Below, one piece after another: positions 37,597-45,867 of a DNA stretch of 64,000 nucleotides. The translations under genes were made by a program, and so were the position numbers. Each line of letters opens with the position of its first letter. The first letter of the stretch is position 1. The DNA is from Gillisia mitskevichiae (lineage in GTDB: Bacteria; Bacteroidota; Bacteroidia; Flavobacteriales; Flavobacteriaceae). Below the pieces are notes generated by a model that was given only the letters and a program-made list of their open reading frames with translations, searched no databases and was not told the DNA's origin. The stretch lies in contig NZ_RBLG01000001.1 in NCBI RefSeq assembly GCF_003634585.1, positions 186,001-250,000 on the forward strand. Direction: 5' to 3'.

Positions 37597-38835
37597 ATGA
37601 AAGTTGTTGCAAATAAATTGCCATTAGATATAGAGACCATCCGTTTGGATTTCCCGATCTTAAAGAGGGAAGTAAATGGCTATCCTTTAGTCTATCTGGA
37701 CAATGCCGCGACCTCACAAACTCCACAACAAGTTATAGATGTAATTGTAGATTATTATTCCAATTACAACGCTAATATCCACAGAGGAGTTCATAGTCTT
37801 TCTCAGGAAGCTACAGATAAGTATGAAACTGCCAGAAAGAAAATTCAGCAGCATTTTAATGTAGCCAAATCTCACGAGATCATATTTACTTCTGGAACCA
37901 CGCATGGTATTAATTTGGTTGCAAATGGCTTTGCTCAAGAACTAAAAAAAGGGGACGAAGTTATTGTGTCTGCATTAGAACATCATTCTAATATTGTGCC
38001 TTGGCAGATGCTATGTGAAAAAACTGGCGCTGTTTTAAAAGTGATCCCAATGAACCAGGAAGGAGAACTGGACATGGATGCTTTTCATAAATTGATTTCA
38101 ACAAAAACAAGAATAGTTTTTGTAAACCATGTATCTAATGCGCTGGGAACCGTTAATCCTATTGAAGAAATAATTGAAGCTGCCCATAAAGTGGACGCTG
38201 CAATTCTTGTAGATGGAGCACAAGCTGCTCCACATATAAAAGCAGATCTTCAAGCTTTAGACGTAGATTTTTATGTGGTTTCTGCTCATAAAATGTGTGG
38301 TCCAACAGGAGTTGGAATGTTATACGGAAAAGAAAAATGGCTGAATAAATTACCTCCTTACCAAGGTGGTGGCGAAATGATTGCTACGGTGAGTTTCGAG
38401 AAAACCACCTACGCAGATCTTCCGCATAAATTTGAAGCCGGAACTCCAAATATTTGTGGAGGGATCGCTTTTGGTGCCGCATTGGATTATATGAATACCA
38501 TAGGTTTTGAAAATATTGCGACTTACGAGGAGCAATTATTAGCATATGCAACAGAGAAGTTATTAGAAATAGAAGGAGCACGAATTTATGGAACTTCAAA
38601 ACATAAAACCGCTGTGCTCTCCTTTAATATTGAAGGGCTTCATCCTTACGATATTGGTACTATAGTAGATAAATTAGGAATTGCTGTACGTACTGGACAT
38701 CATTGCGCACAACCCATAATGGATTTCTATAAAATCCCTGGTACTGTTCGTGCTAGTTTTTCTTTTTACAATACTTTTGAAGAAGTAGATCTTTTTATAG
38801 CCGCTGTTAAAAAGGCCAAAATGATGCTTCAGTAG
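37597..38835 (+). CDS. sufS: Cysteine desulfurase SufS
   Basis: PLP-dependent enzyme releasing sulfur from cysteine for cluster assembly. 412 residues of the group II desulfurases. Lys232 (SAHKMCGP) binds PLP and Cys370 (RTGHHCAQP) carries the persulfide. Sulfur is passed to SufE, encoded two genes downstream. Confidence 0.97.
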   Translation: MKVVANKLPLDIETIRLDFPILKREVNGYPLVYLDNAATSQTPQQVIDVIVDYYSNYNANIHRGVHSLSQEATDKYETARKKIQQHFNVAKSHEIIFTSGTTHGINLVANGFAQELKKGDEVIVSALEHHSNIVPWQMLCEKTGAVLKVIPMNQEGELDMDAFHKLISTKTRIVFVNHVSNALGTVNPIEEIIEAAHKVDAAILVDGAQAAPHIKADLQALDVDFYVVSAHKMCGPTGVGMLYGKEKWLNKLPPYQGGGEMIATVSFEKTTYADLPHKFEAGTPNICGGIAFGAALDYMNTIGFENIATYEEQLLAYATEKLLEIEGARIYGTSKHKTAVLSFNIEGLHPYDIGTIVDKLGIAVRTGHHCAQPIMDFYKIPGTVRASFSFYNTFEEVDLFIAAVKKAKMMLQ

Positions 38836-38993
38836 ATAGAACTTTAAATAGATTTACTTCCATTTTTACACTCTTATTATAAATTGATATCTGCTAAAAT
38901 TGTAACTTTTAATCTTTGGGTTAAAATAGTAGCTATAAGTTTTTGTATTTTACCTGCTTAATTTTTACGATTTTCAATTTAAAACCACTTCCA

Positions 38994-39425
38994 ATGAAAT
39001 TTATATTCGTACTCCTATTTCCAATTTTAATGGCTGAAACCTGTTCTCAAAATAATGAACAGAACAAAGACATCAGTTTCACATATGAAACGATGACCCG
39101 AGGCTCAAGAGCTAATTACACGTTGAATAAAGAAGAGATCAAAGCGGTAAAAAATTTGGGTACAGAAACCAAAGCTTCAGCAAAAATGACCGCAAAAGAT
39201 TGGGATAATTTAATAGAGAAAATGAAAGAAATTGATGTTCCTAACATCAACCAATTAAAACCCCCAAGCGATAAAAGAACATTTGATGGTGCAGCCCACG
39301 CTATTCTAACAATAAAGATTGGAGATAAGGTTTACACATCAAATTCATTTGATCATGGCAATCCCCCTTCCCAGTTAAAATCATTGGTTAAAGCTATACT
39401 AAGATTGGGAGAAACAGTTGAATAG
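38994..39425 (+). CDS. Small lipoprotein between sufS and sufE
   Basis: 143 residues from the ATG at 38994, chosen because a short signal peptide (MKFIFVLLFPILMAETC, Cys17 a possible lipobox) begins there; a longer frame starts at a TTG at 38943. The mature part (FTYETMTRGSRANYTLNKEEI, MTAKDWDNLIEKMKEID, ILTIKIGDKVYTSNSFDHG) is mixed alpha/beta with no catalytic motif I know. The lipobox is a little weak (AETC). It shares the suf locus but no functional link is evident. Confidence 0.7.
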   Translation: MKFIFVLLFPILMAETCSQNNEQNKDISFTYETMTRGSRANYTLNKEEIKAVKNLGTETKASAKMTAKDWDNLIEKMKEIDVPNINQLKPPSDKRTFDGAAHAILTIKIGDKVYTSNSFDHGNPPSQLKSLVKAILRLGETVE

Positions 39426-39448
39426 CAACTCATGTTATCGTACTTTTG
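39418..39448 (+). promoter_or_regulatory. Internal promoter ahead of sufE
   Basis: TTG (39418-39420), 20 nt, then TACTTTTG (39441-39448) fits the Bacteroidota consensus well. It ends 15 nt before the sufE ATG at 39464 and lies partly over the 3' end of the preceding gene. It could drive sufE, sufT and the two downstream genes independently. Confidence 0.65.
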
Positions 39449-39463
39449 CATAAAATTACTGGA

Positions 39464-39886
39464 ATGACAATAAAGGAAATACAAGAAGAGATCGTAGATG
39501 AATTTTCTATGTTTGATGACTGGATGCAGAGATACGAGTACATGATCGAGCTAGGAAAGTCGTTGCCTTTAATAGATGAAAAATATAAAGTAGACGAGAA
39601 TTTAATTAAAGGCTGCCAGAGTAAAGTTTGGGTACATGCCGATCTCGAAGGAGATAAGCTTGCTTTTACCGCAGATAGTGATGCAATTATAACAAAAGGA
39701 ATTGTAGCTATCCTTGTTCGTGCATATTCTAATCAGCATCCTACAGATATTTTAGAAGCAGACAATAAATTTATAGATGAAATAGGGCTTAAAGAACATC
39801 TTTCTCCTACAAGAGCGAATGGTTTAGTAAGCATGATCAAGCAATTAAAAATGTATGCAATCGCATATCAAACGCAATTAGATTAA
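39464..39886 (+). CDS. sufE: Cysteine desulfuration protein SufE
   Basis: Sulfur acceptor for SufS. 140 residues from the ATG at 39464; the longer frame from a TTG at 39446 runs into the promoter. Cys51 in IKGCQSKVW is the persulfide residue, at the same position as in E. coli SufE. The next gene follows after 1 nt. Confidence 0.96.
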   Translation: MTIKEIQEEIVDEFSMFDDWMQRYEYMIELGKSLPLIDEKYKVDENLIKGCQSKVWVHADLEGDKLAFTADSDAIITKGIVAILVRAYSNQHPTDILEADNKFIDEIGLKEHLSPTRANGLVSMIKQLKMYAIAYQTQLD

Positions 39887-39887
39887 G

Positions 39888-40211
39888 ATGGAAACAGAAA
39901 TAAACACTCAGGAATTAGGAGAAAAAATAGTACGAGTTTTAAAATCTATTTACGACCCAGAGATCCCAGTAGATATTTATGAATTAGGGCTTATTTACGA
40001 TGTAATGGTAAATACAGATTATGAAGTTAAGATCTTAATGACCCTTACAACACCTAATTGCCCAGTTGCAGAAAGTTTACCAAGAGAAGTTGAAGATAAA
40101 GTGAAAACCTTAGATTCTGTTAAAGATTGTGAGGTTGAGATCACCTTCGATCCACCATGGACACAGGAGCTAATGAGTGAAGAAGCTAAATTAGAACTAG
40201 GGATGCTTTAA
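39888..40211 (+). CDS. sufT: SUF-linked MIP18/DUF59 family protein (SufT-like)
   Basis: 107 residues of the MIP18/DUF59 family with LKSIYDPEIPVDIYELGLIYDV, TTPNCPVAESLP and FDPPWTQELMSEEAK. Members help Fe-S cluster maturation. It starts 1 nt after sufE, which supports a role in this pathway. The symbol follows common usage for the suf-linked form; PaaD-like phenylacetate function is unlikely here. Confidence 0.9.
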   Translation: METEINTQELGEKIVRVLKSIYDPEIPVDIYELGLIYDVMVNTDYEVKILMTLTTPNCPVAESLPREVEDKVKTLDSVKDCEVEITFDPPWTQELMSEEAKLELGML

Positions 40212-40243
40212 TATCTGCCACTAATTAATTTTTCAAAATAACT

Positions 40244-40756
40244 ATGTCTACAGAAATTATAAATAGAGTTTCGAATAGCAAGCTAGTAACCTTCGATTTA
40301 GAAGATTTTTATCCGAAAGGAGAGCGTGCATTATTTGATATCAAAGATTGGTTATTAGAAGGTTTAGTTTTGCGAGAAACCGTTTTTAGAGAAAAAGCAT
40401 TGGCACACGATTGGAGCCAATATCAAGATAAATATATTGCACTAACCTGTTCTACAGACGCTATAATTCCGGCTTGGGCATATATGCTGCTTTCTACACA
40501 TTTGCAAGCCTATGCAAAAAAAGTAGTTACTGGAGATCTGGACACTTTAGAAACAATTCTTTATACAGAGATCATTAAAGATCTCGATGTCTCAGACCTT
40601 AAAGGAAAACCAATAATTGTAAAAGGTTGTTCTCATAAACCTGTACCACAAAACGCCTACTTATTATTGATAGAGAAATTGCAACCTGTTGCAAAAAGTA
40701 TTTTATATGGGGAAGCATGTTCTTCCGTTCCGTTGTTTAAAAACAAAAACGTTTGA
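40244..40756 (+). CDS. DUF2480 family protein
   Basis: 170 residues, soluble, no signal peptide. Conserved-looking segments include VTFDLEDFYPKGER, FDIKDWLLEGLVLRE and GCSHKPVPQNAYLLLIEKL. The family is restricted to Bacteroidota as far as I know, with unknown function. Position 32 nt after sufT in the suf transcript suggests, but does not prove, a role in Fe-S metabolism. It has Cys in LTCSTDA, KGCSHK and EACSS that could be tested as ligands. Confidence 0.8.
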   Translation: MSTEIINRVSNSKLVTFDLEDFYPKGERALFDIKDWLLEGLVLRETVFREKALAHDWSQYQDKYIALTCSTDAIIPAWAYMLLSTHLQAYAKKVVTGDLDTLETILYTEIIKDLDVSDLKGKPIIVKGCSHKPVPQNAYLLLIEKLQPVAKSILYGEACSSVPLFKNKNV

Positions 40757-40760
40757 TATT

Positions 40761-41660
40761 ATGAAAAGATTATTACTTGCATTATTAGTGCTAATTACTT
40801 CCTCTACTGTTAAAGCACAAGACGACACAGCACCAGAAGTTCCACCTAATGGGTGGAATAAAACAGGAAATATTCAGCTTCTACTAAATCAATCTGCCTT
40901 CAATAAAGAATGGACTGGCGGAGGTACATCTAGTATTGCTGGAAATCTAACGTTGAATTATGATTTCAACTATAGAATGGATGGTTTCACTTGGGACAAC
41001 AGAATCCTTGCAAATTACGGTCTTACCAAATTAAAGGATGATGAATTCGCAAGAAAGACCAGTGATAGAATTGAGTTTAATTCTATTGCAGGAAAACAGA
41101 TCCAAGAAAGTAAATGGTATTATTCTTATTTCTTAAACTTCAGATCACAATTTACAAAAGGATATGACTTTAGTGAAGATGCAGAGACAGGAGAAACAAT
41201 AAGAACGGAAACCACTCATTTTCTTTCTCCAGGATACTTGCAAACGGGGCCGGGACTTTTATGGAAATATAATGAGTATTTAAGTGTGAATATAGCTCCA
41301 GCAACTGCCAGACTTATATTTGTAGATGATGAATTTACCTCATTACCAGGCTATGTAGATGGAGATTATTTTGGTGTAGACCAAGGAAAATCTACTAGAT
41401 TCGAATTTGGCGCAGCCATTGGTGTGCAAGCTAAAATGTTTTTATTTGAAAATGTAACTGCTGAACACAGTTTAAATTTATATTCTAATTACTTAGATAA
41501 ACCAGGAAACGTAGATATAGATTATTTGTTGAATGTGAATATGAGCATTAACAAATATCTTTCGGCGAACGTGATCTTCCAAGCAATTTATGACGATAAC
41601 ACGGTTGGAGCTTTTCAAATTAGAGAAGTTTTTGGACTTGGGATCAACCATAAGTTTTAA
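40761..41660 (+). CDS. DUF3078 domain outer-membrane-type protein
   Basis: 299 residues from the ATG at 40761, where a signal peptide begins (MKRLLLALLVLITSSTVKAQ); the longer frame overlaps the DUF2480 gene. The mature part has repeated amphipathic beta strands (AGNLTLNYDFNYRMDGFTW, NRILANYGLTKLK, LNLYSNYLDKPGNVDIDYLLNVNMSINKYL) and ends in HKF, in the manner of an outer-membrane beta-barrel. Known as DUF3078, function unknown. Last gene of the suf run, 4 nt after DUF2480, closed by a strong terminator. Confidence 0.82.
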   Translation: MKRLLLALLVLITSSTVKAQDDTAPEVPPNGWNKTGNIQLLLNQSAFNKEWTGGGTSSIAGNLTLNYDFNYRMDGFTWDNRILANYGLTKLKDDEFARKTSDRIEFNSIAGKQIQESKWYYSYFLNFRSQFTKGYDFSEDAETGETIRTETTHFLSPGYLQTGPGLLWKYNEYLSVNIAPATARLIFVDDEFTSLPGYVDGDYFGVDQGKSTRFEFGAAIGVQAKMFLFENVTAEHSLNLYSNYLDKPGNVDIDYLLNVNMSINKYLSANVIFQAIYDDNTVGAFQIREVFGLGINHKF

Positions 41661-41682
41661 TACTAGAAATAAAAATATTATT

Positions 41683-41718
41683 AGATCCGGAGCAACTCTT
41701 GCTCCGGATCTTTTTTTT
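41683..41718 (+). terminator. Terminator of the suf operon
   Basis: A 13-bp perfect stem (AGATCCGGAGCAA and its complement) with a 3-nt loop, followed by eight T residues, 22 nt past the DUF3078 stop. Confidence 0.95.
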
Positions 41719-41785
41719 GATTAAAACTGATAGTTAAATTTTTGTTGAATAATGCTCTCTAAGATTTAGGTTACGATCTATTGTG

Positions 41786-41793
41786 TAACTTTG
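41786..41793 (+). promoter_or_regulatory. Putative -7 box of hflX, next to the start codon
   Basis: TAACTTTG fits TAnnTTTG. The hflX ATG follows after only 5 nt, so the mRNA would be leaderless or nearly so. No good -33 element is seen, so confidence is limited. Confidence 0.45.
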
Positions 41794-41798
41794 TGATT

Positions 41799-43040
41799 AT
41801 GATAGAAAAGAATGATTTAACATACGAGAAAGCGGTGCTTATTGGAGTTGTTACCCAAAAGCAAAGTGAAGATAAATTAAATGAATATTTAGATGAACTT
41901 GAATTTCTAACATATACTGCCGGTGGTGAAGTTCTAAAGCGCTTTACCCAGAAAATGGAAAAGCCAAATCCAAAAACATTTATTGGTACTGGAAAGATAG
42001 AAGATGTTAGGCAATTTATTGAAGCTAATAATGTGGGAACTGCTATTTTTGACGATGAGCTTTCTCCTGCACAACAAAAGAATATAGAAAAGATCCTTAA
42101 TTGTAAGATTCTTGACAGAACGAATCTCATATTGGACATCTTTGCACAAAGAGCTCAAACTAGTAATTCAAGAACTCAGGTAGAGCTAGCACAATATCAA
42201 TATTTATTACCAAGACTTGCAGGTATGTGGACTCACTTAGAGCGTCAACGTGGTGGTATTGGTATGCGTGGGCCAGGGGAAACAGAGATCGAGACAGATA
42301 GACGTATCGTTCGTGATAAGATCTCCTTGCTTAAAAAGAAATTGGAGACTATAGATAAGCAAATGGGCGTGCAACGAGGCAACCGTGGATCTTTGGTTCG
42401 GGTAGCATTGGTTGGTTATACGAATGTTGGGAAATCTACTTTAATGAATGTTATAAGCAAAAGCGAGGTTTTTGCTGAAAATAAATTATTCGCGACTTTA
42501 GATACTACAGTTAGAAAAGTTGTTATCAGGAATTTGCCTTTTCTTTTAACAGATACAGTAGGTTTTATAAGAAAACTGCCAACTCAATTAGTAGAATCCT
42601 TTAAATCTACATTAGATGAAGTACGAGAAGCAGATCTTTTATTACATATTGTAGATATTTCACATCCAAATTTTGAAGATCACATAGAATCTGTAAATCA
42701 GACTTTGGCAGATATTAAGAGTAATAACAAACCAACTATTATGGTTTTCAACAAGATAGATGCTTTTGTTGAAGATAAAATAGAAGAAGATGATCTTATT
42801 ACAGAGCATACTGAAGCCCATTACTCTTTAGAAGAATGGAAACGTACCTGGATGAATAGAATGGGTGATAACGTCTTATTCATTTCTGCATTGAATAATG
42901 ACAACATGGAAGAATTCAGAAAGAAAGTTTACGAAACCGTAAGAGAGATCCATATTAAAAGATTTCCTTACAACAATCTCTTATACCCTGAATACGAAGC
43001 AATTACCGAGGAAATCACCGAGGATCAAGAGGAAGAATAA
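41799..43040 (+). CDS. hflX: Ribosome-associated GTPase HflX
   Basis: Splits stalled 70S ribosomes under stress. 413 residues from the ATG at 41799 (an upstream TTG would add six residues overlapping the -7 box). N-terminal HflX domain with the glycine-rich linker RGGIGMRGPGETEIETDRR, then the GTPase with G1 GYTNVGKST, G3 DTVGFI and G4 NKID. C-terminal tail is acidic. Stands alone between two terminators. Confidence 0.95.
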   Translation: MIEKNDLTYEKAVLIGVVTQKQSEDKLNEYLDELEFLTYTAGGEVLKRFTQKMEKPNPKTFIGTGKIEDVRQFIEANNVGTAIFDDELSPAQQKNIEKILNCKILDRTNLILDIFAQRAQTSNSRTQVELAQYQYLLPRLAGMWTHLERQRGGIGMRGPGETEIETDRRIVRDKISLLKKKLETIDKQMGVQRGNRGSLVRVALVGYTNVGKSTLMNVISKSEVFAENKLFATLDTTVRKVVIRNLPFLLTDTVGFIRKLPTQLVESFKSTLDEVREADLLLHIVDISHPNFEDHIESVNQTLADIKSNNKPTIMVFNKIDAFVEDKIEEDDLITEHTEAHYSLEEWKRTWMNRMGDNVLFISALNNDNMEEFRKKVYETVREIHIKRFPYNNLLYPEYEAITEEITEDQEEE

Positions 43041-43063
43041 ATTTTATTTACAACTTATATAAG

Positions 43064-43096
43064 AGACCTGTTACTAATATTGTAGCAGGTCTTTTA
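43064..43096 (+). terminator. Terminator of hflX
   Basis: AGACCTG and CAGGTCT arms around a 15-nt loop, followed by TTTT. Its T tail runs into the first copy of the 34-bp direct repeat, which encodes the end of a DUF5689 reading frame on the opposite strand. Confidence 0.8.
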
Positions 43097-43126
43097 ATTT
43101 CCAGTAATCCGAATATTATCTATATC
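43093..43126. repeat. 34-bp direct repeat, left copy
   Basis: Identical at 33 of 34 positions to 44452-44485 and in the same orientation. On the minus strand it encodes DIDNIRITGN and a stop, the end of the DUF5689 gene, with the single difference being synonymous (ATT against ATA). Reading further upstream in the same frame gives unrelated sequence, so only the gene end is copied. Confidence 0.93.
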
Positions 43127-43277
43127 ATTGCGAATATTTGATCTTGCGAAGGAACACAAATTGCGAAGGTTAAATTAAACGCAAATTATAACGGTTACTA
43201 ATATGACTTATGTCGGTTATCGAAGTACTTTTCTTACCGACTAAAACAAACCTGGTTGAGAGCCGAAAATCTTGGCT

Positions 43278-44108
43278 TTATTTTCTTTTTTTAAGACTCC
43301 CTTCTTTAGGAATTAGCAAATAGAATGAACTTGGTTTTTCGTAATCTGAAAACAGTAGTAATTCACCGTTTTCATCACGAATATCATAACCACCTTTTTT
43401 TGTTTCGTCCTTCCTATATTGCCCAAAATGCCTCTCGTCCATTTCTAATATTTCATCTACATAAAACTCATTATCAACATAGAATTCCGTTTCAAAATCT
43501 TCAGTTGTAGAAAAAGTTAGGAAATTTCTAAATACAAGTGGCGAATTTTCCTTTGTGTAATCAACTTTATAAACCTTTGTAGTCTTTTTCAAGTTGTCAT
43601 TTCTAGTAACTTCTTCAAAGCGTGCTTTCGTGTCAATTTTGAAAAAGGGTATTGGTAAGATAAAAAATTGGGATCTGTTGTAATTTGAGGCTGGAGGTAT
43701 AAAGGTGATTCTTTCAACTTTCACAGTAGAAGAAACTGAAGCGCCCCTACTAGCACTAACTGCGTAACCTGGTTTCAATAATGGACCATCATAAAGGTAA
43801 CTTCCATAGCTACTTATTGATTTACTTTTTTCTTCGTCGTTCCAATATTTTAATTTGACAGAATTATCGATATAAGCTGATTTTTTCCAATCTATGTATA
43901 GTGGTTTATCCAATTTGTTGAAAATTGAGAAAGTCATAAGACCTTTAGCTTTCCAAAAGCTGTAAGTTATTTTTACGGAGTCGTTTTCCGAAATATAGAA
44001 TCCTTTTTCGTCTGTTTTGATGGATGAATTCGTATTGAAAACTTGTACATAGGATTTACATCCAAAAAGAAGCAAACTTATAATTGTCAATCTCAAAAAA
44101 TTTTTCAT
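43278..44108 (-). CDS. Lipoprotein of unknown function in a repeat-flanked segment
   Basis: 276 residues with signal peptide and lipobox LLFGC (Cys17). The mature part is beta-rich; visible segments are YISENDSVKITYSFWKAKGLMTFSIFNKLDKPLYIDWKKSAYI, an IFxL-type strand FFILPIPFF, and a C-terminal region ending KEGSLKKRK. I do not recognise a family. It is the only gene in a 1.36-kb stretch bounded by 34-bp direct repeats. No neighbour is on the same transcript. Base use looks similar to that of its neighbours by eye. Confidence 0.72.
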   Translation of the reverse strand: MKNFLRLTIISLLLFGCKSYVQVFNTNSSIKTDEKGFYISENDSVKITYSFWKAKGLMTFSIFNKLDKPLYIDWKKSAYIDNSVKLKYWNDEEKSKSISSYGSYLYDGPLLKPGYAVSASRGASVSSTVKVERITFIPPASNYNRSQFFILPIPFFKIDTKARFEEVTRNDNLKKTTKVYKVDYTKENSPLVFRNFLTFSTTEDFETEFYVDNEFYVDEILEMDERHFGQYRKDETKKGGYDIRDENGELLLFSDYEKPSSFYLLIPKEGSLKKRK

Positions 44109-44451
44109 GTCATTTTATTTGTTTTGCATTGCTACCAAAAGTCTTGGTTAATGGAAATAGCGTGGAGTAGGGACACGTTCTGGTGAGTTTAGTTGGTTAT
44201 AACTTGATTCTAAAATATTATTCATTTACCCTCTGTTAGGATAATTGAAAAGAGGAAAGTCAAAATGAAGTAGGGAGTAAGGTCCTTCGATTGCGAATCT
44301 AACAAATAATTAATAATAACCTATGTAAATACCATGGAATATATAAACTACTTAAGTATTTATATTAATCTTAAAGTACCTCAACTAATGAAATTTCAAA
44401 TAGAAATATAAATACTCAGGTGCCATGTCAAGAATTTGAATTCAATAAGGG
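44109..44451. other. Gene-free stretch within the repeat-flanked segment
   Basis: About 343 nt upstream of the lipoprotein gene. No tRNA, hairpin with T tail or convincing TAnnTTTG promoter facing the lipoprotein gene is seen. A few short open frames are judged chance. It carries no recognisable transposase or integrase remnant. Confidence 0.5.
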
Positions 44452-44485
44452 TTTAATTTCCAGTTATCCGAATATTATCTATATC
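44452..44485. repeat. 34-bp direct repeat, right copy (3' end of the DUF5689 gene)
   Basis: Matches 43093-43126 at 33 of 34 positions in direct orientation. Here it is the genuine end of the DUF5689 coding region. The two copies begin 1,359 bp apart. No terminator follows this copy on the minus strand, whereas the left copy abuts one. Confidence 0.93.
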
Positions 44486-45847
44486 GTAAGTGGTGGTTTT
44501 ATCTGGTGCCGCACCAAGATATTTAAATGCAACATGAATGGTTCCTTCCAAGCAGGAAATATCTATCATAGATTTTTTGAAACTAGGCCCATATTGGTTA
44601 CTTGGCCCTATGGGAATATTGGCATCCAGAAGTTGCCATTCTGTAGTACGAGGATTCCCAGTAAATGCTTTTGAAATTAGAACAGATAATAATACTCCAT
44701 TATCATAAGAAGATTTAATATCTACACTTAAAATTTCATTTACTGAATTATTAAGATTGATCGCTGGAGTAATTAACCAAGCCTCCAAAGGGTTTTCTGA
44801 GGTGCCATATGCAGAAATTCTAATAAATCTGTCGCTATTTAAGATCCCATCTTCAAAACGCTCATTTCCTCCATAGATATTTACGTTTGTCCATCCTCGC
44901 CCATCTAAAATGTTTTCATTACTTATACCAACAAAATTCTCCTCAAACAAAACTTTATTCCCAACGGTTTCATTTTGACCACATTTTAAAAACTCAGGAT
45001 CGCACCTTGATCCTTCATCAAATTGTAGATCTTCTGGTGAATTTAAAATTACTACAAAATGATCATCATAAAAATTACGGGTTAGAACTCCTTCCACACT
45101 TCCTGAAAATTGAGGTAGCAGTAGGGATTTAAAGTCTGAAAAGGTACTAGTGCTTAGAAAACTCGTGCTTCCTGTGCTACAGCTCTCTATTTGCCGTTCT
45201 CCGTCAAATCTATCGGTTACCTCCGCAGCAAAGGTAAATCGCTTCTCGTCTCTAATTAGGTTTTTGTTGAATTGAACATTTTCTAACCGGACAAAAAGAT
45301 TGCGATAGGCTTCATTAAATTCTATAATATCCAAGGAAATAGGTTCTATTTCTGAAGTTATACTAGACCTGATGATATGTTCATCTAAAAGCGATAATGG
45401 AATTGCTACCACATTTTCTCTGTTTTGAATTCCTAACTGAAAGACCCCATTATTAAACCCTAAACTTAAGCCATCAAGCTTTACATAGATCTTCCTACCA
45501 AATTCGTAAGTTGAAAATAAGGAGGTATTATCTACTAAAATTTGAATTCCAGAAGTTGGATTAGAAGCTCGATCCTGTATTATTAATTTCTTATAAAAGT
45601 TTCCAGCCTCATCGCTAGAGATCACAAAACCTTCAATGAAAGCCTCTGTATTATTAAAAGTGTAAATATCTCCAGTGGTAGGATTATAATTGCCCTTTAT
45701 GCCAGAAATACTTGTGAGATTTCCCTCAAAACCATCTTCAGTAATATTAGATTCAGGAACACTAAAATCATCGGTTTTTACACAAGAGTTCATAAATAGA
45801 ACTACCACTAATCCTCCTAAAAAACTATACTTTTTAAATCTCTCCAT
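44453..45847 (-). CDS. DUF5689 domain lipoprotein
   Basis: 464-residue lipoprotein (lipobox MNSC, Cys22). The N-terminal part (about 30-290) is the DUF5689 domain, an OB-like surface domain found with TonB receptors in Bacteroidota. The C-terminal ~170 residues (FEENFVGISNENILDGRGWTNVN to YDIDNIRITGN) resemble a choice-of-anchor J / jelly-roll domain. It lies 20 nt after the TonB receptor gene and is probably its surface partner, like SusD to SusC, though not homologous to SusD. Its last 34 nt are duplicated 1.36 kb away. Confidence 0.85.
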   Translation of the reverse strand: MERFKKYSFLGGLVVVLFMNSCVKTDDFSVPESNITEDGFEGNLTSISGIKGNYNPTTGDIYTFNNTEAFIEGFVISSDEAGNFYKKLIIQDRASNPTSGIQILVDNTSLFSTYEFGRKIYVKLDGLSLGFNNGVFQLGIQNRENVVAIPLSLLDEHIIRSSITSEIEPISLDIIEFNEAYRNLFVRLENVQFNKNLIRDEKRFTFAAEVTDRFDGERQIESCSTGSTSFLSTSTFSDFKSLLLPQFSGSVEGVLTRNFYDDHFVVILNSPEDLQFDEGSRCDPEFLKCGQNETVGNKVLFEENFVGISNENILDGRGWTNVNIYGGNERFEDGILNSDRFIRISAYGTSENPLEAWLITPAINLNNSVNEILSVDIKSSYDNGVLLSVLISKAFTGNPRTTEWQLLDANIPIGPSNQYGPSFKKSMIDISCLEGTIHVAFKYLGAAPDKTTTYDIDNIRITGN

Positions 45848-45867
45848 CTTCGTTCATATTATTAATT

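Noticed and set aside
43127-43245. Possible integron attC-like site beside the left 34-bp repeat (GTTA/TAAC words and a GTCGGT..ACCGAC hairpin at 43212-43241).
   Set aside because: The R'/R'' core spacing of attC is not met, there is no integrase or cassette array, and short words like these are expected in AT-rich DNA.
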